Source of the DNA: Noviherbaspirillum soli
Lineage (GTDB): Bacteria; Pseudomonadota; Gammaproteobacteria; Burkholderiales; Burkholderiaceae_D
NCBI RefSeq assembly: GCF_015352955.1
Contig: NZ_JACYOX010000006.1
Location: 96,437-160,436, forward strand
DNA: 64,000 nt
Reading direction: 5' to 3'
Position numbers and translations under genes: made by a program. Positions within the stretch are counted from its first letter, which is position 1. Every line of letters begins with the position of its first letter. The notes under the pieces were generated by a model. That model saw only the letters and a list, made by a program, of their open reading frames with translations. It was not told where the DNA came from and did not search any database. Of the stretch, positions 27,567 through 37,462 are shown in pieces.

Positions 27567-27965
27567 ATGCTGAATAGGCGCACCTTGCGCCAGTTCTGGC
27601 GTTTCGGCATCGCGGGCGGGATCGGCTTTGTTGTCGACGTGCTGGTGCTCTACATCGCGGTTGCGCTTGGCTCGGGCGTCTACCTGGGAAGGGTGATGTC
27701 ATTCTTTTGCGCCACGTTCGCGACCTGGCAGGTCAACCGCAACTTTGCATTCGCGACCGCGACGACGATGTCAGCCTGGGCGGAATGGTGGCGTTATGTG
27801 CTGGCCGTGCTGGGAGGTGGGCTGGTGAACTACCTGCTCTTCAGTCTGGCTGTCGCGACGCTGCGGCCAAGCCCCTTACTGCCGATGATCAGCGTCGCGA
27901 TCGGCTCCATCGGCGGGATGGTGGTGAACTTCATTAGCACCAAGGTGCTGGTGTTTCGCCAGTAG
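27567..27965 (+). CDS. GtrA family membrane protein
   Basis: A 132-residue protein with four membrane helices and the GtrA signatures: RFGIAGGIGFVVDVLVLY near the start, ATWQVNRNFAF in the middle, and VVNFISTKVLVFR at the end. GtrA-like proteins are proposed flippases for undecaprenyl-phosphate-linked sugars in O-antigen or cell-wall modification. It follows the GT2 gene after 57 bases on the same strand. A TTG at 27543 could extend it by eight residues; ATG 27567 was preferred. Confidence 0.82.
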   Translation: MLNRRTLRQFWRFGIAGGIGFVVDVLVLYIAVALGSGVYLGRVMSFFCATFATWQVNRNFAFATATTMSAWAEWWRYVLAVLGGGLVNYLLFSLAVATLRPSPLLPMISVAIGSIGGMVVNFISTKVLVFRQ

Positions 27966-28351
27966 CGTAGCGCCGCCGGATGAGCTTGCAAACAAATTTC
28001 TGGGCGATATCCTCGGGGAACATGACTTGAAAGCGCAACTCGCCCAATGTATTCACTGGGTGGAACCTAACTAAGCAGACCAGTTGGTAAAGCTGCATGG
28101 CAGCAAGCCGCTACAGCAGTCGGTGTTTGCTTTGGAAGAAGATGCCATCACCAGCCTAGCAAACGCCAATTATGCAAACAGAGCGAAGCGCCGCCAGATG
28201 GATCATCAGTTCGTGATGCCGACTTCGATGCGCTGCAAGGAAGTAATCAGAGCTTGCCGCTTGATGTCGCGCTGAAGAAGGCTGGCTGGACAAAAACCTA
28301 CGCCGAACGTTTACGTAAAACCCAGACCGCTACCGATGCCCGACCACCATT
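27966..28351. other. Gap without a supported gene
   Basis: About 385 bases between convergent genes. A 63-residue plus-strand frame at 28084 has no recognised family and no clear ribosome-binding site. The stretch may be debris at the left border of the AT-richer polysaccharide region, but no insertion-sequence end was found. Confidence 0.4.
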
Positions 28352-29839
28352 TCAGTTAAGCCCACGCGGCAAAACGTCTCGCTTCTGCCCCATTCGCCTT
28401 TTGACCCGAGCCCAAAACCCCGCGCCAAGCAAATGCAACTCCGAAACCATCGGATGCCTAGTCAAGCGCAAACCGACATACCATACTGTCGCCAACGGTA
28501 CCGCCATTATCAAAAGAACCGCAATCGCCGGCAGTGACGCCGGTAAAACCGCCTTCAGCAGCATTGCAGTAGCCATGCAAGCCGACGTCACTACAGCACT
28601 CGGCCATAATGCCACGAGCATGGTAGTGAAGCGGTGGTGCAAAACGATGTAATGCTGAGCGATCAGCACCGGAGCAGCAGCGATAGTCGCGGCGCAAATC
28701 GCCCAGGCGAAACTTTCGATGTGTCCATTAAACAAAACCACGCCAAATGTGATGCGCGTGATAATTGTCACGACTGTCGGCACTGCCGATAGGTAGGGGC
28801 GACCAACTGCGGTCAATGCAATCGAAGTGTAATTAAAGACGATACCAATGCTTGCGGCTATGGCGAGTGCATTGATGGCCGGCACTGCTTCCAGCCACTG
28901 AGGTCCGTATAGGGTGATGATGATTTCCCGGCCGAGCAGGTAGGTCAGGCCGAAGGCTGGCCAGGCAACGGCAGTTACCAGAGATGTAGCCCGATTGAGC
29001 AGCGGACCCAGCGGTTCTCCACGGTGGTGCGCCTGTGAAATGTACGAAATCGATCCGTAATTCATCGTGCTCCCGGCGACATACCCGAAAATACCTATCG
29101 TCGAGCTTGCTCTGCTGAAAAATCCCACCAGCGTGGCGTTACCCAGCTTGCCGAGAAGTATGTCCCCGATTGCATTATTGATAGAGTTCATGAAGTTGGA
29201 CAACAGCGTGCCAACGCCGAAGTGAAGCACGTTACGCCAATGTCGGAACGAAGGCATCCATGGCATATTTTTGGGCCGCATCAGCGCCAAAGCGCATCCG
29301 GTCGCAATGATGTTTGCCAAATTCGCCCATGCCATGCTCATGGTGCCAAAGCCAAGAAAAGCAAGGCCAAGGCAGGTGATGGCGAAGACGGCAGTGCCTA
29401 TAACGTTCACGATTGCCTGCTTGCCAGCCTCGAACTCGCGCGCCAGCAAGGAAGTCGTCACCGTGCCAAAGGGAATGAAAAGGAAACCGATGGCCAGCAC
29501 TTCCATGACCGGCACCATCCTGGGTTCCGCGAACCACCGCCCAAACCATGGGCTTGCAAGGAACAGCCCGAGAGCAATCAACCAGGAGCTCGTAAAAACG
29601 ACGCCGGTTGCGGCACGTATCTTTTGTGGGGTGAGTTCGCGCTCCTGCTGAAGATAGGTGCCGATGCCGAAATCTCGAAAAATATGCACCATGTTAACGA
29701 ACACGATCGTCATCGAGTAGACGCCAATCTCACCTGGACTGAGCAATCGCGCGAGCACCAGGCTGACCACGAAGCCAGCGATGGTCGATCCTGAGGAAGA
29801 AAAGAAGTTGATCACTAAAGATCGTCGCAGTTTTGCCAT
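28352..29839 (-). CDS. Polysaccharide flippase, Wzx/MATE-like
   Basis: A 495-residue integral membrane protein with about 12-14 hydrophobic helices. The N-terminus is typical of the lipopolysaccharide O-unit flippase group (SLVINFFSSSGSTIAGFVVSLVLARLLSPGEIGVYSM, with the RLLSPGEIG hallmark). It should move lipid-linked oligosaccharide repeat units across the inner membrane before polymerisation. The start was set at MAKLRRSL (29839); an in-frame TTG at 29860 would add seven residues, and neither has a good ribosome-binding site. No Wzy polymerase or chain-length regulator was recognised in the window, so the pathway is incomplete here. Confidence 0.88.
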   Translation of the reverse strand: MAKLRRSLVINFFSSSGSTIAGFVVSLVLARLLSPGEIGVYSMTIVFVNMVHIFRDFGIGTYLQQERELTPQKIRAATGVVFTSSWLIALGLFLASPWFGRWFAEPRMVPVMEVLAIGFLFIPFGTVTTSLLAREFEAGKQAIVNVIGTAVFAITCLGLAFLGFGTMSMAWANLANIIATGCALALMRPKNMPWMPSFRHWRNVLHFGVGTLLSNFMNSINNAIGDILLGKLGNATLVGFFSRASSTIGIFGYVAGSTMNYGSISYISQAHHRGEPLGPLLNRATSLVTAVAWPAFGLTYLLGREIIITLYGPQWLEAVPAINALAIAASIGIVFNYTSIALTAVGRPYLSAVPTVVTIITRITFGVVLFNGHIESFAWAICAATIAAAPVLIAQHYIVLHHRFTTMLVALWPSAVVTSACMATAMLLKAVLPASLPAIAVLLIMAVPLATVWYVGLRLTRHPMVSELHLLGAGFWARVKRRMGQKRDVLPRGLN

Positions 29840-30382
29840 GAGCAGGAGAGAAAAGTGCAAATAGACAATTTAAGCAATTTGAATAGAAGCCGCTGACATG
29901 CTTGTGAGCAGGACAGTACTTTAACGCTTTATCCTCCGTCCTAAGAAGAGGCGACTGGGCAAGAACGCGCTTATCGAGGCTGGTTGCAAGGAGTCAGCCG
30001 CGGGTCACATGGTTAGACATTATTCCAGGAACCCGGTAGGCATCTTGTCGCCACGCAACAGCACCCTTGGCGCTTTGGCTTAAAAGTTGACTAAACGCTT
30101 CCATCTTGTTTCTCGTCATGTGCCTCTGCGCATGTACTCGATGGTACAACCGGGAACGTGAAGAAAATCTTTCACTTTTCTAGGGTTGTGAATCTCCGGA
30201 GCCGCCTCACGCTCAAAGCGAGCGAAGATTTTCATGAGTTGTTGAAAATGCAAAAATGATAAGTATGTTCTGTTTGTTCAACAGCAAGATGGGCTAAGCC
30301 TGCACTGCGCAAAATAGCGATAATGTGTGTCAAAATTACAAGATAATACGTTTTCCCAATTTCCATCAGAATCGGGCTTTTC
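29840..30382. other. AT-richer intergenic region before the GT32 pair
   Basis: About 540 bases between divergent genes with no supported reading frame. It must carry the promoters of the flippase gene (minus) and the GT32 genes (plus), but no promoter could be placed with confidence. No JUMPstart/ops element was seen. Confidence 0.4.
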
Positions 30383-31279
30383 ATGCAATTTCTCAGATTT
30401 CTTGTGCCGAAACTTAATCAGCAACGTAAGCTGAATGTTCTACCAGACGTAGCGTCCGGAGATGTTATCCCCAAGATTATCCACCAGACTTTTCCGACTC
30501 GTCAGCTGCCCAACGAAATAGAGGAAAACGTCGCTTGTTTAAGGGCGATGAATCCTCACTGGGAATATCGATTATATGATGACAAGGACATCTCGGACTT
30601 TATAAGGCAGAACTACAACGATAAAGTCCTCGAATATTACAATCGCATTAATTCAGCCTATGGCGCAGCACGCGCTGATTTGTTCCGGTATCTCGTCATT
30701 TATAAATGCGGTGGCGTCTACATTGATATAAAAAGTACTGCCACATTGCCGCTCGATAGCGTTTTGAAAGACAGCGATTGCTTTCTTCTCTCTCATTGGC
30801 AGAATAAAAAAAATGAAGAATACGAAGGGTTTGGATTTCACTGGGACCTGGACGTGCCGGATGGTGAGTTTCAGCAATGGCACGTCATCTCGGCGCCTGG
30901 TCATCCTTTTTTGAAGGCAGTGATCGAAACTATTTTTATGAACATCGACCTCTACCTGCCGAGCTTGCACGGCGTGGGACAATACGGGGTAATGCGCGTC
31001 ACCGGACCAATTACCTATACGAAAAGCATCTTGCCGCTTATGCCATTACATCGCTATCGAATGGTCGATGCGACCGTGGACCTGGGGCTGAAGTACAGCA
31101 TTTATGCAAAATTTTCCCATATGAAAATTTACAAGGCGAAGCATTACACTGTACTCAAGGAACCGATTGTCCGTCTCGGACCCGGGGGAAGAATGCTTTC
31201 CAGCCTTATGGCAAAGGTGCAAGGAACGGCTGATTTTCTAAAAGGTAAAAAGCTTGCATCTGCAAGGAAAAATAGCTAG
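30383..31279 (+). CDS. GT32 glycosyltransferase (OCH1-like, capsular polysaccharide type), copy 1
   Basis: A 298-residue protein. The GT32 hallmarks are IPKIIHQTFPTRQLP, MNPHWEYRLYDDKD, AYGAARADLFRYLVIYKCG and the donor-binding GGVYIDIKS at about 110-118, which carries the DxD-equivalent Asp residues. Enzymes of this family transfer hexoses in surface polysaccharides or glycolipids using a nucleotide sugar and a metal ion; the sugar cannot be deduced. No membrane anchor is evident. The gene at 31404 is a clear paralogue, colinear throughout and sharing the opening motif PKLNQQ. The DNA is visibly AT-richer than the flanking core. Confidence 0.85.
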   Translation: MQFLRFLVPKLNQQRKLNVLPDVASGDVIPKIIHQTFPTRQLPNEIEENVACLRAMNPHWEYRLYDDKDISDFIRQNYNDKVLEYYNRINSAYGAARADLFRYLVIYKCGGVYIDIKSTATLPLDSVLKDSDCFLLSHWQNKKNEEYEGFGFHWDLDVPDGEFQQWHVISAPGHPFLKAVIETIFMNIDLYLPSLHGVGQYGVMRVTGPITYTKSILPLMPLHRYRMVDATVDLGLKYSIYAKFSHMKIYKAKHYTVLKEPIVRLGPGGRMLSSLMAKVQGTADFLKGKKLASARKNS

Positions 31280-31403
31280 TCATGTGGCTGGCAAGCTTGG
31301 ACTTTGAACAGCTTGGCTTTTGAAAGAACCGGTTTTGTTGTGCCATTGAAGCACCGGCTGGCGTAAAATTGAAACTGCCATATCGCATTCACATAGGTCG
31401 TTA

Positions 31404-32279
31404 ATGAGATTATTTAAGTACGTCTTCCCAAAACTGAACCAGCAGCCGCAATTGCACGTTCTACCGCACGTGGTCGAAGGTACACATATTCCGAAGATAA
31501 TTCACCAGACCTATGCAAAAAGCGAATTGCCCACGGAACTACTGGAAAACCAGCGCCGTTTGCAGGCCATGAACCCCGGGTGGGAATACCGATTCTACAA
31601 AAATGACGATATTGTCGAGTTCATTAGCAAGAACTATGGGCCGGAGATACTGCGCTATTACAATCGAATTAACCCATTGTACGGTGCGGCTCGTGCTGAC
31701 CTATTTCGCTATCTGGTCGTGTATAAATGCGGCGGTGTTTACCTTGACATAAAAAGCTCGCTGAATCTGCCTTTTGATCGCTTCTTGCAGGAAGACGACA
31801 CTTATCTTCTTGCTCAATGGGAAAATGAGAAAGAAGAAGAATTTGCCGGATGGGGTTTTCATTACGACCTGCGTAGTATAAAAGGTGGTGAGTACCAGCA
31901 GTGGCATGTCGCGGCGGCGCCGGGACATCCTTTCCTGCGTTCGGTATTACAAAACGTGCTGAAAAACATCAATCTCTATATTCCTGCCTTACACGGCGTG
32001 GGCAAGCGCGGCGTGCTCCGCTTAACAGGGCCGATCGCCTACACGCTAGCAATCCAACCGCTACTTGGTGCATACAGGCATCGGGTGATCACCCGTCAAA
32101 CACCATTTCCATTTCGATACAGCATCTACCCATACGATGCCCACATCGGCCTGCTTTCCACCCATTATTCACAACGTACAGAACCTGTTGTCGAAATCAG
32201 TCCCATGAAGCGCTTGTATTCAACGCTTTTCCAAGGTTTGAACAAGGTAGACGATAGGATCCGACGCAAGCCCGTCTGA
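31404..32279 (+). CDS. GT32 glycosyltransferase (OCH1-like), copy 2
   Basis: A 291-residue paralogue of the preceding gene. It has the same opening FPKLNQQ, IPKIIHQTYAKSELP, MNPGWEYRFYKNDD, YGAARADLFRYLVVYKCG and GGVYLDIKS, again at residues 110-118. The C-terminal quarter differs most, which fits acceptor or linkage divergence after a tandem duplication. It follows copy 1 by 124 bases and precedes a GT2 gene by 62 bases on the same strand, so the three may form one operon. Function is as for the family: hexosyl transfer in surface polysaccharide synthesis. Donor and acceptor are unknown. Confidence 0.85.
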   Translation: MRLFKYVFPKLNQQPQLHVLPHVVEGTHIPKIIHQTYAKSELPTELLENQRRLQAMNPGWEYRFYKNDDIVEFISKNYGPEILRYYNRINPLYGAARADLFRYLVVYKCGGVYLDIKSSLNLPFDRFLQEDDTYLLAQWENEKEEEFAGWGFHYDLRSIKGGEYQQWHVAAAPGHPFLRSVLQNVLKNINLYIPALHGVGKRGVLRLTGPIAYTLAIQPLLGAYRHRVITRQTPFPFRYSIYPYDAHIGLLSTHYSQRTEPVVEISPMKRLYSTLFQGLNKVDDRIRRKPV

Positions 32280-32341
32280 ACGCCAATTGGTAATCCTTAA
32301 TCGCTTTCGTTTACTACCCTCTATAGATTCAAGAGCAAAAG

Positions 32342-33325
32342 ATGCGCCTTACCTGCGGCATTGCTTTATGTACTTATAACGGGCAAAAATTCCTAGAAGA
32401 ACAATTAGCGAGCATCATCGCCCAGCGGCAATTGCCCGATTCGATCGTGATCTGTGACGATTGCTCTTCCGACCAGACGTGGGAAATTCTGCAGGCCTTT
32501 GAGACTGCATCGCCGGTGCCTGTGAAGATTGTCAGGCATGCGGACCGACAGGGCGTCGTCAGGAACTTCGAAACCGCAGTGGGGCTACTTCAAACGGATA
32601 TCGTTTTCCTGTGCGACCAGGATGATCTCTGGCTTCCGGAAAAAATATCGACCATCGCCGCGCTGTTTGAGTCCGACCACGAGGCAACCCTGGTTTTTAC
32701 CGACGCCGTGCTGGTCGATGAACAGGGGCAAGAGTTGGGCGAGTCATTGTTTTCGGAATTGCAAATCAGTCGCTCGGAGGAATGGGCCTTGAGTCAAGGT
32801 AGGGCGTTTGAAGTCTTGTGCCGACGCAACGTCATTACTGGCGCCACCACTGCATTCCGCCGCTCGCTGCTTGATGCGGCGTTGCCATTTCCTGCTTCCT
32901 ACTTGCATGATGAATGGCTGGGGCTGCTTGCTGCAGCGACGGGCAAGGTGGTGAAATTACCAGAGCCGACGATCAAGTATCGGCAGCATGGTAATAATGT
33001 AATCGGCGTGAAGAAACTGACGTCCATCGAGACCTTGAAGCGCCTCAGATGGAGCATGAATGAAGCCCGGTCGCGCCACTTTGCAGCCGAACGGGTCGAT
33101 TTTCGGTCCGCGTTGGCGAAACGCCTGAAGCTACTTCCCGGCACTCCAGGCAACATCGTGCAACGATGCCAAAAGTCGCTTGATTTTGCACAGTTCCGCG
33201 CAACTCTGCCTAGGCGCTTTTTATTGCGCCTGCCAGCCGTGATATCGATAGCGGTGAAAGGTGAATACCGGCAGTTTGAAGGCTCGTGGAAAAGCGCTGT
33301 TTTCCGCGACCTGGTGCACAAATAA
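32342..33325 (+). CDS. GT2 family glycosyltransferase
   Basis: A 327-residue protein with a GT-A fold start MRLTCGIALCTYNGQKFLEEQL, the nucleotide-binding ICDDCSSDQTW (about 38-48) and the metal-binding region FLCDQDDLW (about 90-98). HDEW and a C-terminal helical part follow. This subgroup is common among rhamnosyl- or other deoxyhexosyl-transferases of O-antigen loci; the specific sugar is inference. It is the third plus-strand gene of the GT32-GT32-GT2 set and converges with the GT2 gene ending at 33396. Confidence 0.82.
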   Translation: MRLTCGIALCTYNGQKFLEEQLASIIAQRQLPDSIVICDDCSSDQTWEILQAFETASPVPVKIVRHADRQGVVRNFETAVGLLQTDIVFLCDQDDLWLPEKISTIAALFESDHEATLVFTDAVLVDEQGQELGESLFSELQISRSEEWALSQGRAFEVLCRRNVITGATTAFRRSLLDAALPFPASYLHDEWLGLLAAATGKVVKLPEPTIKYRQHGNNVIGVKKLTSIETLKRLRWSMNEARSRHFAAERVDFRSALAKRLKLLPGTPGNIVQRCQKSLDFAQFRATLPRRFLLRLPAVISIAVKGEYRQFEGSWKSAVFRDLVHK

Positions 33326-33395
33326 AATTGAAATCGACCTTGTACAAAAGATATTCAGGTCCGCTTATTGCACTGCTACTTTTAGCTTTATTTCG

Positions 33396-34436
33396 TCAAA
33401 GTTTATTTGCCAGATGCTTGGCATGCTGAATCATCAACACCCTTCGCAACAGCTCGATATGATACGGTACCTTGCGCGCCAGCACAGGTGGGCCGCCAGT
33501 GCCGCGCATGGCATCGTCAATGCCGAGCAGGCAGGCTTGCGCTTTGTCATGGCGCGACTTCGACACCAGAATGTTTGCCATAAATATGGAGCGGTCGATC
33601 AGCCTCAGGCGTATCCAGCGCCGGTGCTTCGTCGGCGTGTGTGTAAGCCAGAAGCGCAGACCGTTACGCGTCATTAGATAGAAGAAGTAAGGAGGACGGT
33701 GCGCCTCGTCAGACGCAAAACGCACATGCCTGGATCGGGCGTCGAAGGCCATACGGCTACTCCATCCGGCCTTGGACAAACGCGCGCCGATATCGTCGTC
33801 CTCATAATAGGCAAATAGCCCACTGTCGAGCGAGCCTATCTGTTTCAGTGCCTCGATCCGATACAGGACGACTGTGCCTCGCACCCACATCGTTTCCGGC
33901 GATTCGATTTCCCAGGCACGTGCTTCATCGATAGACGTGGCTCTCACCGACTCAAGCCGTTGCCAGTCGTGCTTCGCTCCACAAAAGTCAATCGAGGTTG
34001 GATCGTCAGCGGCAACCGTAACCGGTGATACGGCACCGCAGTCAGAATGTTCATTCATCAATTGGACAAGTTTTCCCAGGCAATCACGGTCGACGACGGC
34101 GTCACTGTTGACGAGCCAGATGAAATCAGCCTTTTCGTCAATTGCCATTTGAATTGCGAGATTGTGTCCACCGGCAAAACCCAGGTTGACTTCTTGTCGC
34201 ACCAGGGTAACGGGCAAGGCTGCCGTTCCGGCATTTAGCAAATCCCAATCGGACTGCGTAGAGCCGTTGTCGATTACAACGATTCTGACCACAATTGAGG
34301 GATTATCATCCAATGCAAGCAACGACGCTATGCACTCGAGAGTAGTGGATGCCGTGTTCCAGTTCAGAACGCTAATGAGGACAAACTTTTTTTCAGCATC
34401 ATTAATGCTGACAATCTGCTGAGTTTCAGGATTCAC
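33396..34436 (-). CDS. GT2 family glycosyltransferase (rhamnosyltransferase-like)
   Basis: A 346-residue protein. The GT-A motifs are LISVLNWNTASTTLECIASL, VVIDNGSTQSDW, NLGFAGGHNLAIQ and the metal-binding IWLVNSDAVV, followed by YYEDDDIGARLSKAGW, whose ED pair is the likely catalytic base region. The order resembles WbbL-type dTDP-rhamnose transferases, though the donor is not proved. Start is GTG 34436, overlapping the upstream gene's stop (GTGA), so the two minus-strand GT2 genes are translationally coupled. Confidence 0.82.
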   Translation of the reverse strand: MNPETQQIVSINDAEKKFVLISVLNWNTASTTLECIASLLALDDNPSIVVRIVVIDNGSTQSDWDLLNAGTAALPVTLVRQEVNLGFAGGHNLAIQMAIDEKADFIWLVNSDAVVDRDCLGKLVQLMNEHSDCGAVSPVTVAADDPTSIDFCGAKHDWQRLESVRATSIDEARAWEIESPETMWVRGTVVLYRIEALKQIGSLDSGLFAYYEDDDIGARLSKAGWSSRMAFDARSRHVRFASDEAHRPPYFFYLMTRNGLRFWLTHTPTKHRRWIRLRLIDRSIFMANILVSKSRHDKAQACLLGIDDAMRGTGGPPVLARKVPYHIELLRRVLMIQHAKHLANKL

Positions 34437-35455
34437 GATCGGGTTCTATGAGAATACGGGACTGGAACAGAAACATCAGTCTTTTCTTTTGGAAGCTGCA
34501 AGACATTGTGGAGCTCGCATGTCTTAAATTTTGTATATAAAAACATGATCAAACTTTTTAATCGAAAGCGATAAGTCGCCGGTTTATTTTCGAGTAAAGG
34601 AAAAACGGCGCCTGCAATATTGAACCGTCGGGCCCGGAAACTTTCGTAAAACACCCGATCGTAGCGTTTGCGGATCGCTTCCAAAAAAACGTTACGATAG
34701 CGTTGCGCAAATGGATGATGCCGAAGAACAAACTTCATGACTTCCACTTCTCCTAAAGCTGTGCGGAGGAGGTCATATGAGTCGTTGCCCTCATGACGCC
34801 TGATCCGCACCAATGGAATGGTACATATCGCAATCTTGCCGTTCGCAATCGCGCGTAAGGTGTACTCCCAATCTTCGGATGGAACCCGGTCGAATACCGG
34901 GTCGAAGCCACCAATACTTTCATAGAAAAGCTTTTTAATCGTTGCGCCGGTTGGCATCAGTGGCTGAAACACGATTGTTTTAGCATATAGGTCCGGGATG
35001 TCTGTCACAAGGTCGCCGTCGACATTACCGCCATCGAGAAAGCCCTTCGGTGCCCCGGACAAAATGTCTTCCGCCACCTTTTCGCCACAAAAGCTCTGGT
35101 AGTTCGAATAAATACTATCGATTTCAGGATGCGCTGCAAGCAATCCTCCTATCGTGTGCAGAAATTCTGGCTGCAGCAAATCATCGGAGTCGCATAAAGT
35201 GACATATTTACTTGTCGCCGTTGCGACGCCCAAGTTACGAGCGGCCTGCACGCCGATTTTTTTCGATGGAATAACGCGAATACGCTGGCCGAAGCGTCGC
35301 AGCTGAACTAAGGTGTCGTCTGTCGATGCGTCGTCGACGACAATAATCTCGGCAAAGGGAACGGTCTGGTCTAGCGCCGACTGCACAGTATGAACGACAA
35401 GCGACGCCCGGTTATGTGTCGGTATGACTAGGGAAACGTTTGGCTGTTGATTCAA
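34433..35455 (-). CDS. GT2 family glycosyltransferase
   Basis: A 340-residue protein with NVSLVIPTHNRASLVVHTVQ, IIVVDDASTDDTLVQL, GVQAARNLGVA, the metal site TLCDSDDLLQPEF and SEDWEYTLRAIANG. The chosen start is TTG 35455, which has AAGGTG five bases upstream and places the GT-A domain at the N-terminus; the frame is open 23 codons further upstream. It overlaps the start of the next GT2 gene by four bases. A decayed paralogue lies immediately upstream (35800-36613), so this is the surviving member of a tandem pair. Confidence 0.82.
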   Translation of the reverse strand: MNQQPNVSLVIPTHNRASLVVHTVQSALDQTVPFAEIIVVDDASTDDTLVQLRRFGQRIRVIPSKKIGVQAARNLGVATATSKYVTLCDSDDLLQPEFLHTIGGLLAAHPEIDSIYSNYQSFCGEKVAEDILSGAPKGFLDGGNVDGDLVTDIPDLYAKTIVFQPLMPTGATIKKLFYESIGGFDPVFDRVPSEDWEYTLRAIANGKIAICTIPLVRIRRHEGNDSYDLLRTALGEVEVMKFVLRHHPFAQRYRNVFLEAIRKRYDRVFYESFRARRFNIAGAVFPLLENKPATYRFRLKSLIMFLYTKFKTCELHNVLQLPKEKTDVSVPVPYSHRTRS

Positions 35456-35799
35456 AATTACACCTTGTACATTAAGTCCACATTCACGAACATCACGGTA
35501 AATCAGCACCAAGCTAACCAACAATTATGTATTTGAAGGGTGCATCTTCAATATTTGATTTTTCCATTATTTTATCTCGTAACCATAATGATGCGTTGGC
35601 ACGATGGCCATGGACTTGTGCAATGCCTTCATCTGTCACTTACGAGGCTGCGGCCAAAGCTTTATGGCGGGCCTACGCGCCTGCAACAGGCGGATCGAGG
35701 ACGCCAGCGAAGGAATCCAACTGCCAAAGAAGCGCCATAGCGCCACAGAGGCGGGGCAGTTTGCAGCAGAGAACGAAGGCTGACGCCAAGGCGACAGAG
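35456..35799. other. Gap between the intact and the decayed GT2 copies
   Basis: About 340 bases with short frames on both strands, none of recognised family. The promoter of the coupled GT2 pair is expected here but could not be placed. Confidence 0.35.
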
Positions 35800-36613
35800 T
35801 CAAGCGGGCGCGGCAGACCGTAACGAATGATGTGCGAACAGGAAGGCCTGTTTGACACGGAACTTGAGCGAAGTTGGCTTTTTGCGAATCAGGCACAAGG
35901 TGTCTGCCGCGATGTCATAGCGTTTCGTGCCAAATGCCATGTCGAAGATACTCAGGCGGCGCCGGTCAATGTCGTCCAGAATGGCTCCACTGTACTGCCT
36001 CGCCAGCAGGTGGTGGATCAGCGCGTGCGTCAGCACCGTAATCTCACCATCAGCCTGCCGCATCGCGTTGCGTGAATCATTGTTAGCATGACGCCGCAGA
36101 AGCGCCAGAGGTTTAGTGCAGACGGCCGTATTGCCTCTCTCGATGGCGCGCAACGTATATTCCCAGTCTTCCGACCCAATGCCGTTGAACGAGGGGTCGA
36201 AGCTACCAATAGCGTCGTAGAAGGATTTTTTCGTCGTCATTCCAGTTGGAACAATGGCTGAAACTGGATCGTCTTGCTGTACAGCTCAGGGATGTCGCTT
36301 AGAAAATCACCATCGCGCTCAGCGCCATCGAAATAGCCTGGCGGCACCGTGCCGAATTTCTCGGCGTCGACCTGCGTGCCGCCGCCATGCCCTTGTTGCG
36401 GGCAACCTGAACGTCTACCTTATCGGACGCAATGACGGTGAGCCAATCGCCGAAGGAAGCCAATACCGCTAATGTGTCGTCGGTTGAGCAGTCATCCACA
36501 ACTATGATTTCGTGGAAAGGACGCGTCTGGTCCAGTGCGCTCTGGATCGTTTCGGTGATGAGGTCCGCTCAGTTAAACGAGGGAATGACCAATGTAAATG
36601 TGGCGGTTTTCAT
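35800..36613 (-). pseudogene. Decayed GT2 glycosyltransferase, paralogue of 34433-35455
   Basis: Reading down the minus strand from ATG 36613, the frame begins KTATFTLVIPSFN, then meets TGA where the intact copy has Arg (THNRAS), consistent with CGA to TGA. It continues IIVVDDCSTDDTLAVLASFG and DVQVARNKGMAAA. About 60 residues that include the metal-binding CDSDD region are then missing. The sequence resumes in another frame with PPGYFDGAERDGDFLSDIPEL and IQFQPL. A one-base loss then moves it into the frame of PTGMTTKKSFYDAIGSFDP and SEDWEYTLRAIERG down to the stop at 35800. A nonsense change, an internal deletion and a frameshift together mean it cannot make an active enzyme. Confidence 0.85.
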
Positions 36614-37019
36614 AAATATTTTCTTTTGCTAGCGTAGCACTATAGGTTCAAATTTTAATGTGCAAGCCAAGACTGCAGCAAACGTCGGCAGTGCATTGCC
36701 AAAGTTATCAAGGCACTGCACGATGTGTTCAAACCCCTCAAAGCTCAGGATGATAAACAAGACTTTGTGATCCCAACTTAGCAAAACCATATTCATGACA
36801 CGTTTCTAGGCGGTTATTAGTATTGCAGAATTGCAACGATTTTCATCCGAAGGCACATCACTAATTTAATTTATTTTTAACTAAAATTTCATTTAGCTCT
36901 GATGCTAATTAACAACAAAGCTGTGCTCGGATATCTTTTTTTAAAAATTCTTCGGTAAAAATAGATATTTAGAGCCAAATCTTTTATATTTCCAAATAAC
37001 AACTAGATTGGAGAGGGAG
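36614..37019. other. AT-rich gap
   Basis: About 400 bases of strongly AT-rich DNA, unlike the GC-rich core. I see no frame, RNA gene or repeat that can be supported. Confidence 0.4.
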
Positions 37020-37268
37020 ATGTTTTTTTCTTATAAGCTCGGTACTGGAGAAGTAGGAACTATAAGTGCTAAAACGCCATTCATAGCAGCTCGGACGTTG
37101 CTGGGGCGCTCTGCTCAACACGAATGCGGAATGGCGGATATAGACGGCGCAATCTACGAAAACAACAAGCGCCTGAGATGTGTCCTGCTTTCAGTCAAAG
37201 ACAATACGAGCAAGCAAGCAAGCATACCGCTTTCCCCCCTAGTTCCTGTTAATCCAACGGTAGCATGA
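37020..37268 (+). CDS. Small hypothetical protein, 82 residues
   Basis: ATG 37020 lies behind GGAGAGGGAG, a plausible ribosome-binding site; an upstream TTG at 37008 is also in frame. The protein (FFSYKLGTGEVGTISAKTP, AARTLLGRSA, DIDGAIYENNKRLR) is soluble and has no recognised family. It is isolated among AT-rich DNA, a pseudogene and an insertion-sequence remnant. It could be a cargo gene of the acquired region or a chance frame. Confidence 0.35.
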   Translation: MFFSYKLGTGEVGTISAKTPFIAARTLLGRSAQHECGMADIDGAIYENNKRLRCVLLSVKDNTSKQASIPLSPLVPVNPTVA

Positions 37269-37462
37269 GCGTCACGGCGACCAGGATGTGTTTGATAAGG
37301 TCGCCAAGCGCAGTTATCGACGAATCATGGCCAGCTTGATGATACTTAGGTAGTGGATCTCAATTTTGCTTTGTCGCATTAAGCGAGCAGGTCCCGGCCG
37401 TCGGGTAAACTGCCACCTTTGAATAACGAGCGGGCAGCTATGCTGAATCCCAAAGGGATGTG

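Noticed and set aside
28084..28275. 63-codon plus-strand frame after the GtrA gene
   Set aside because: No family, no good ribosome-binding site, and placed in a gap between convergent genes.
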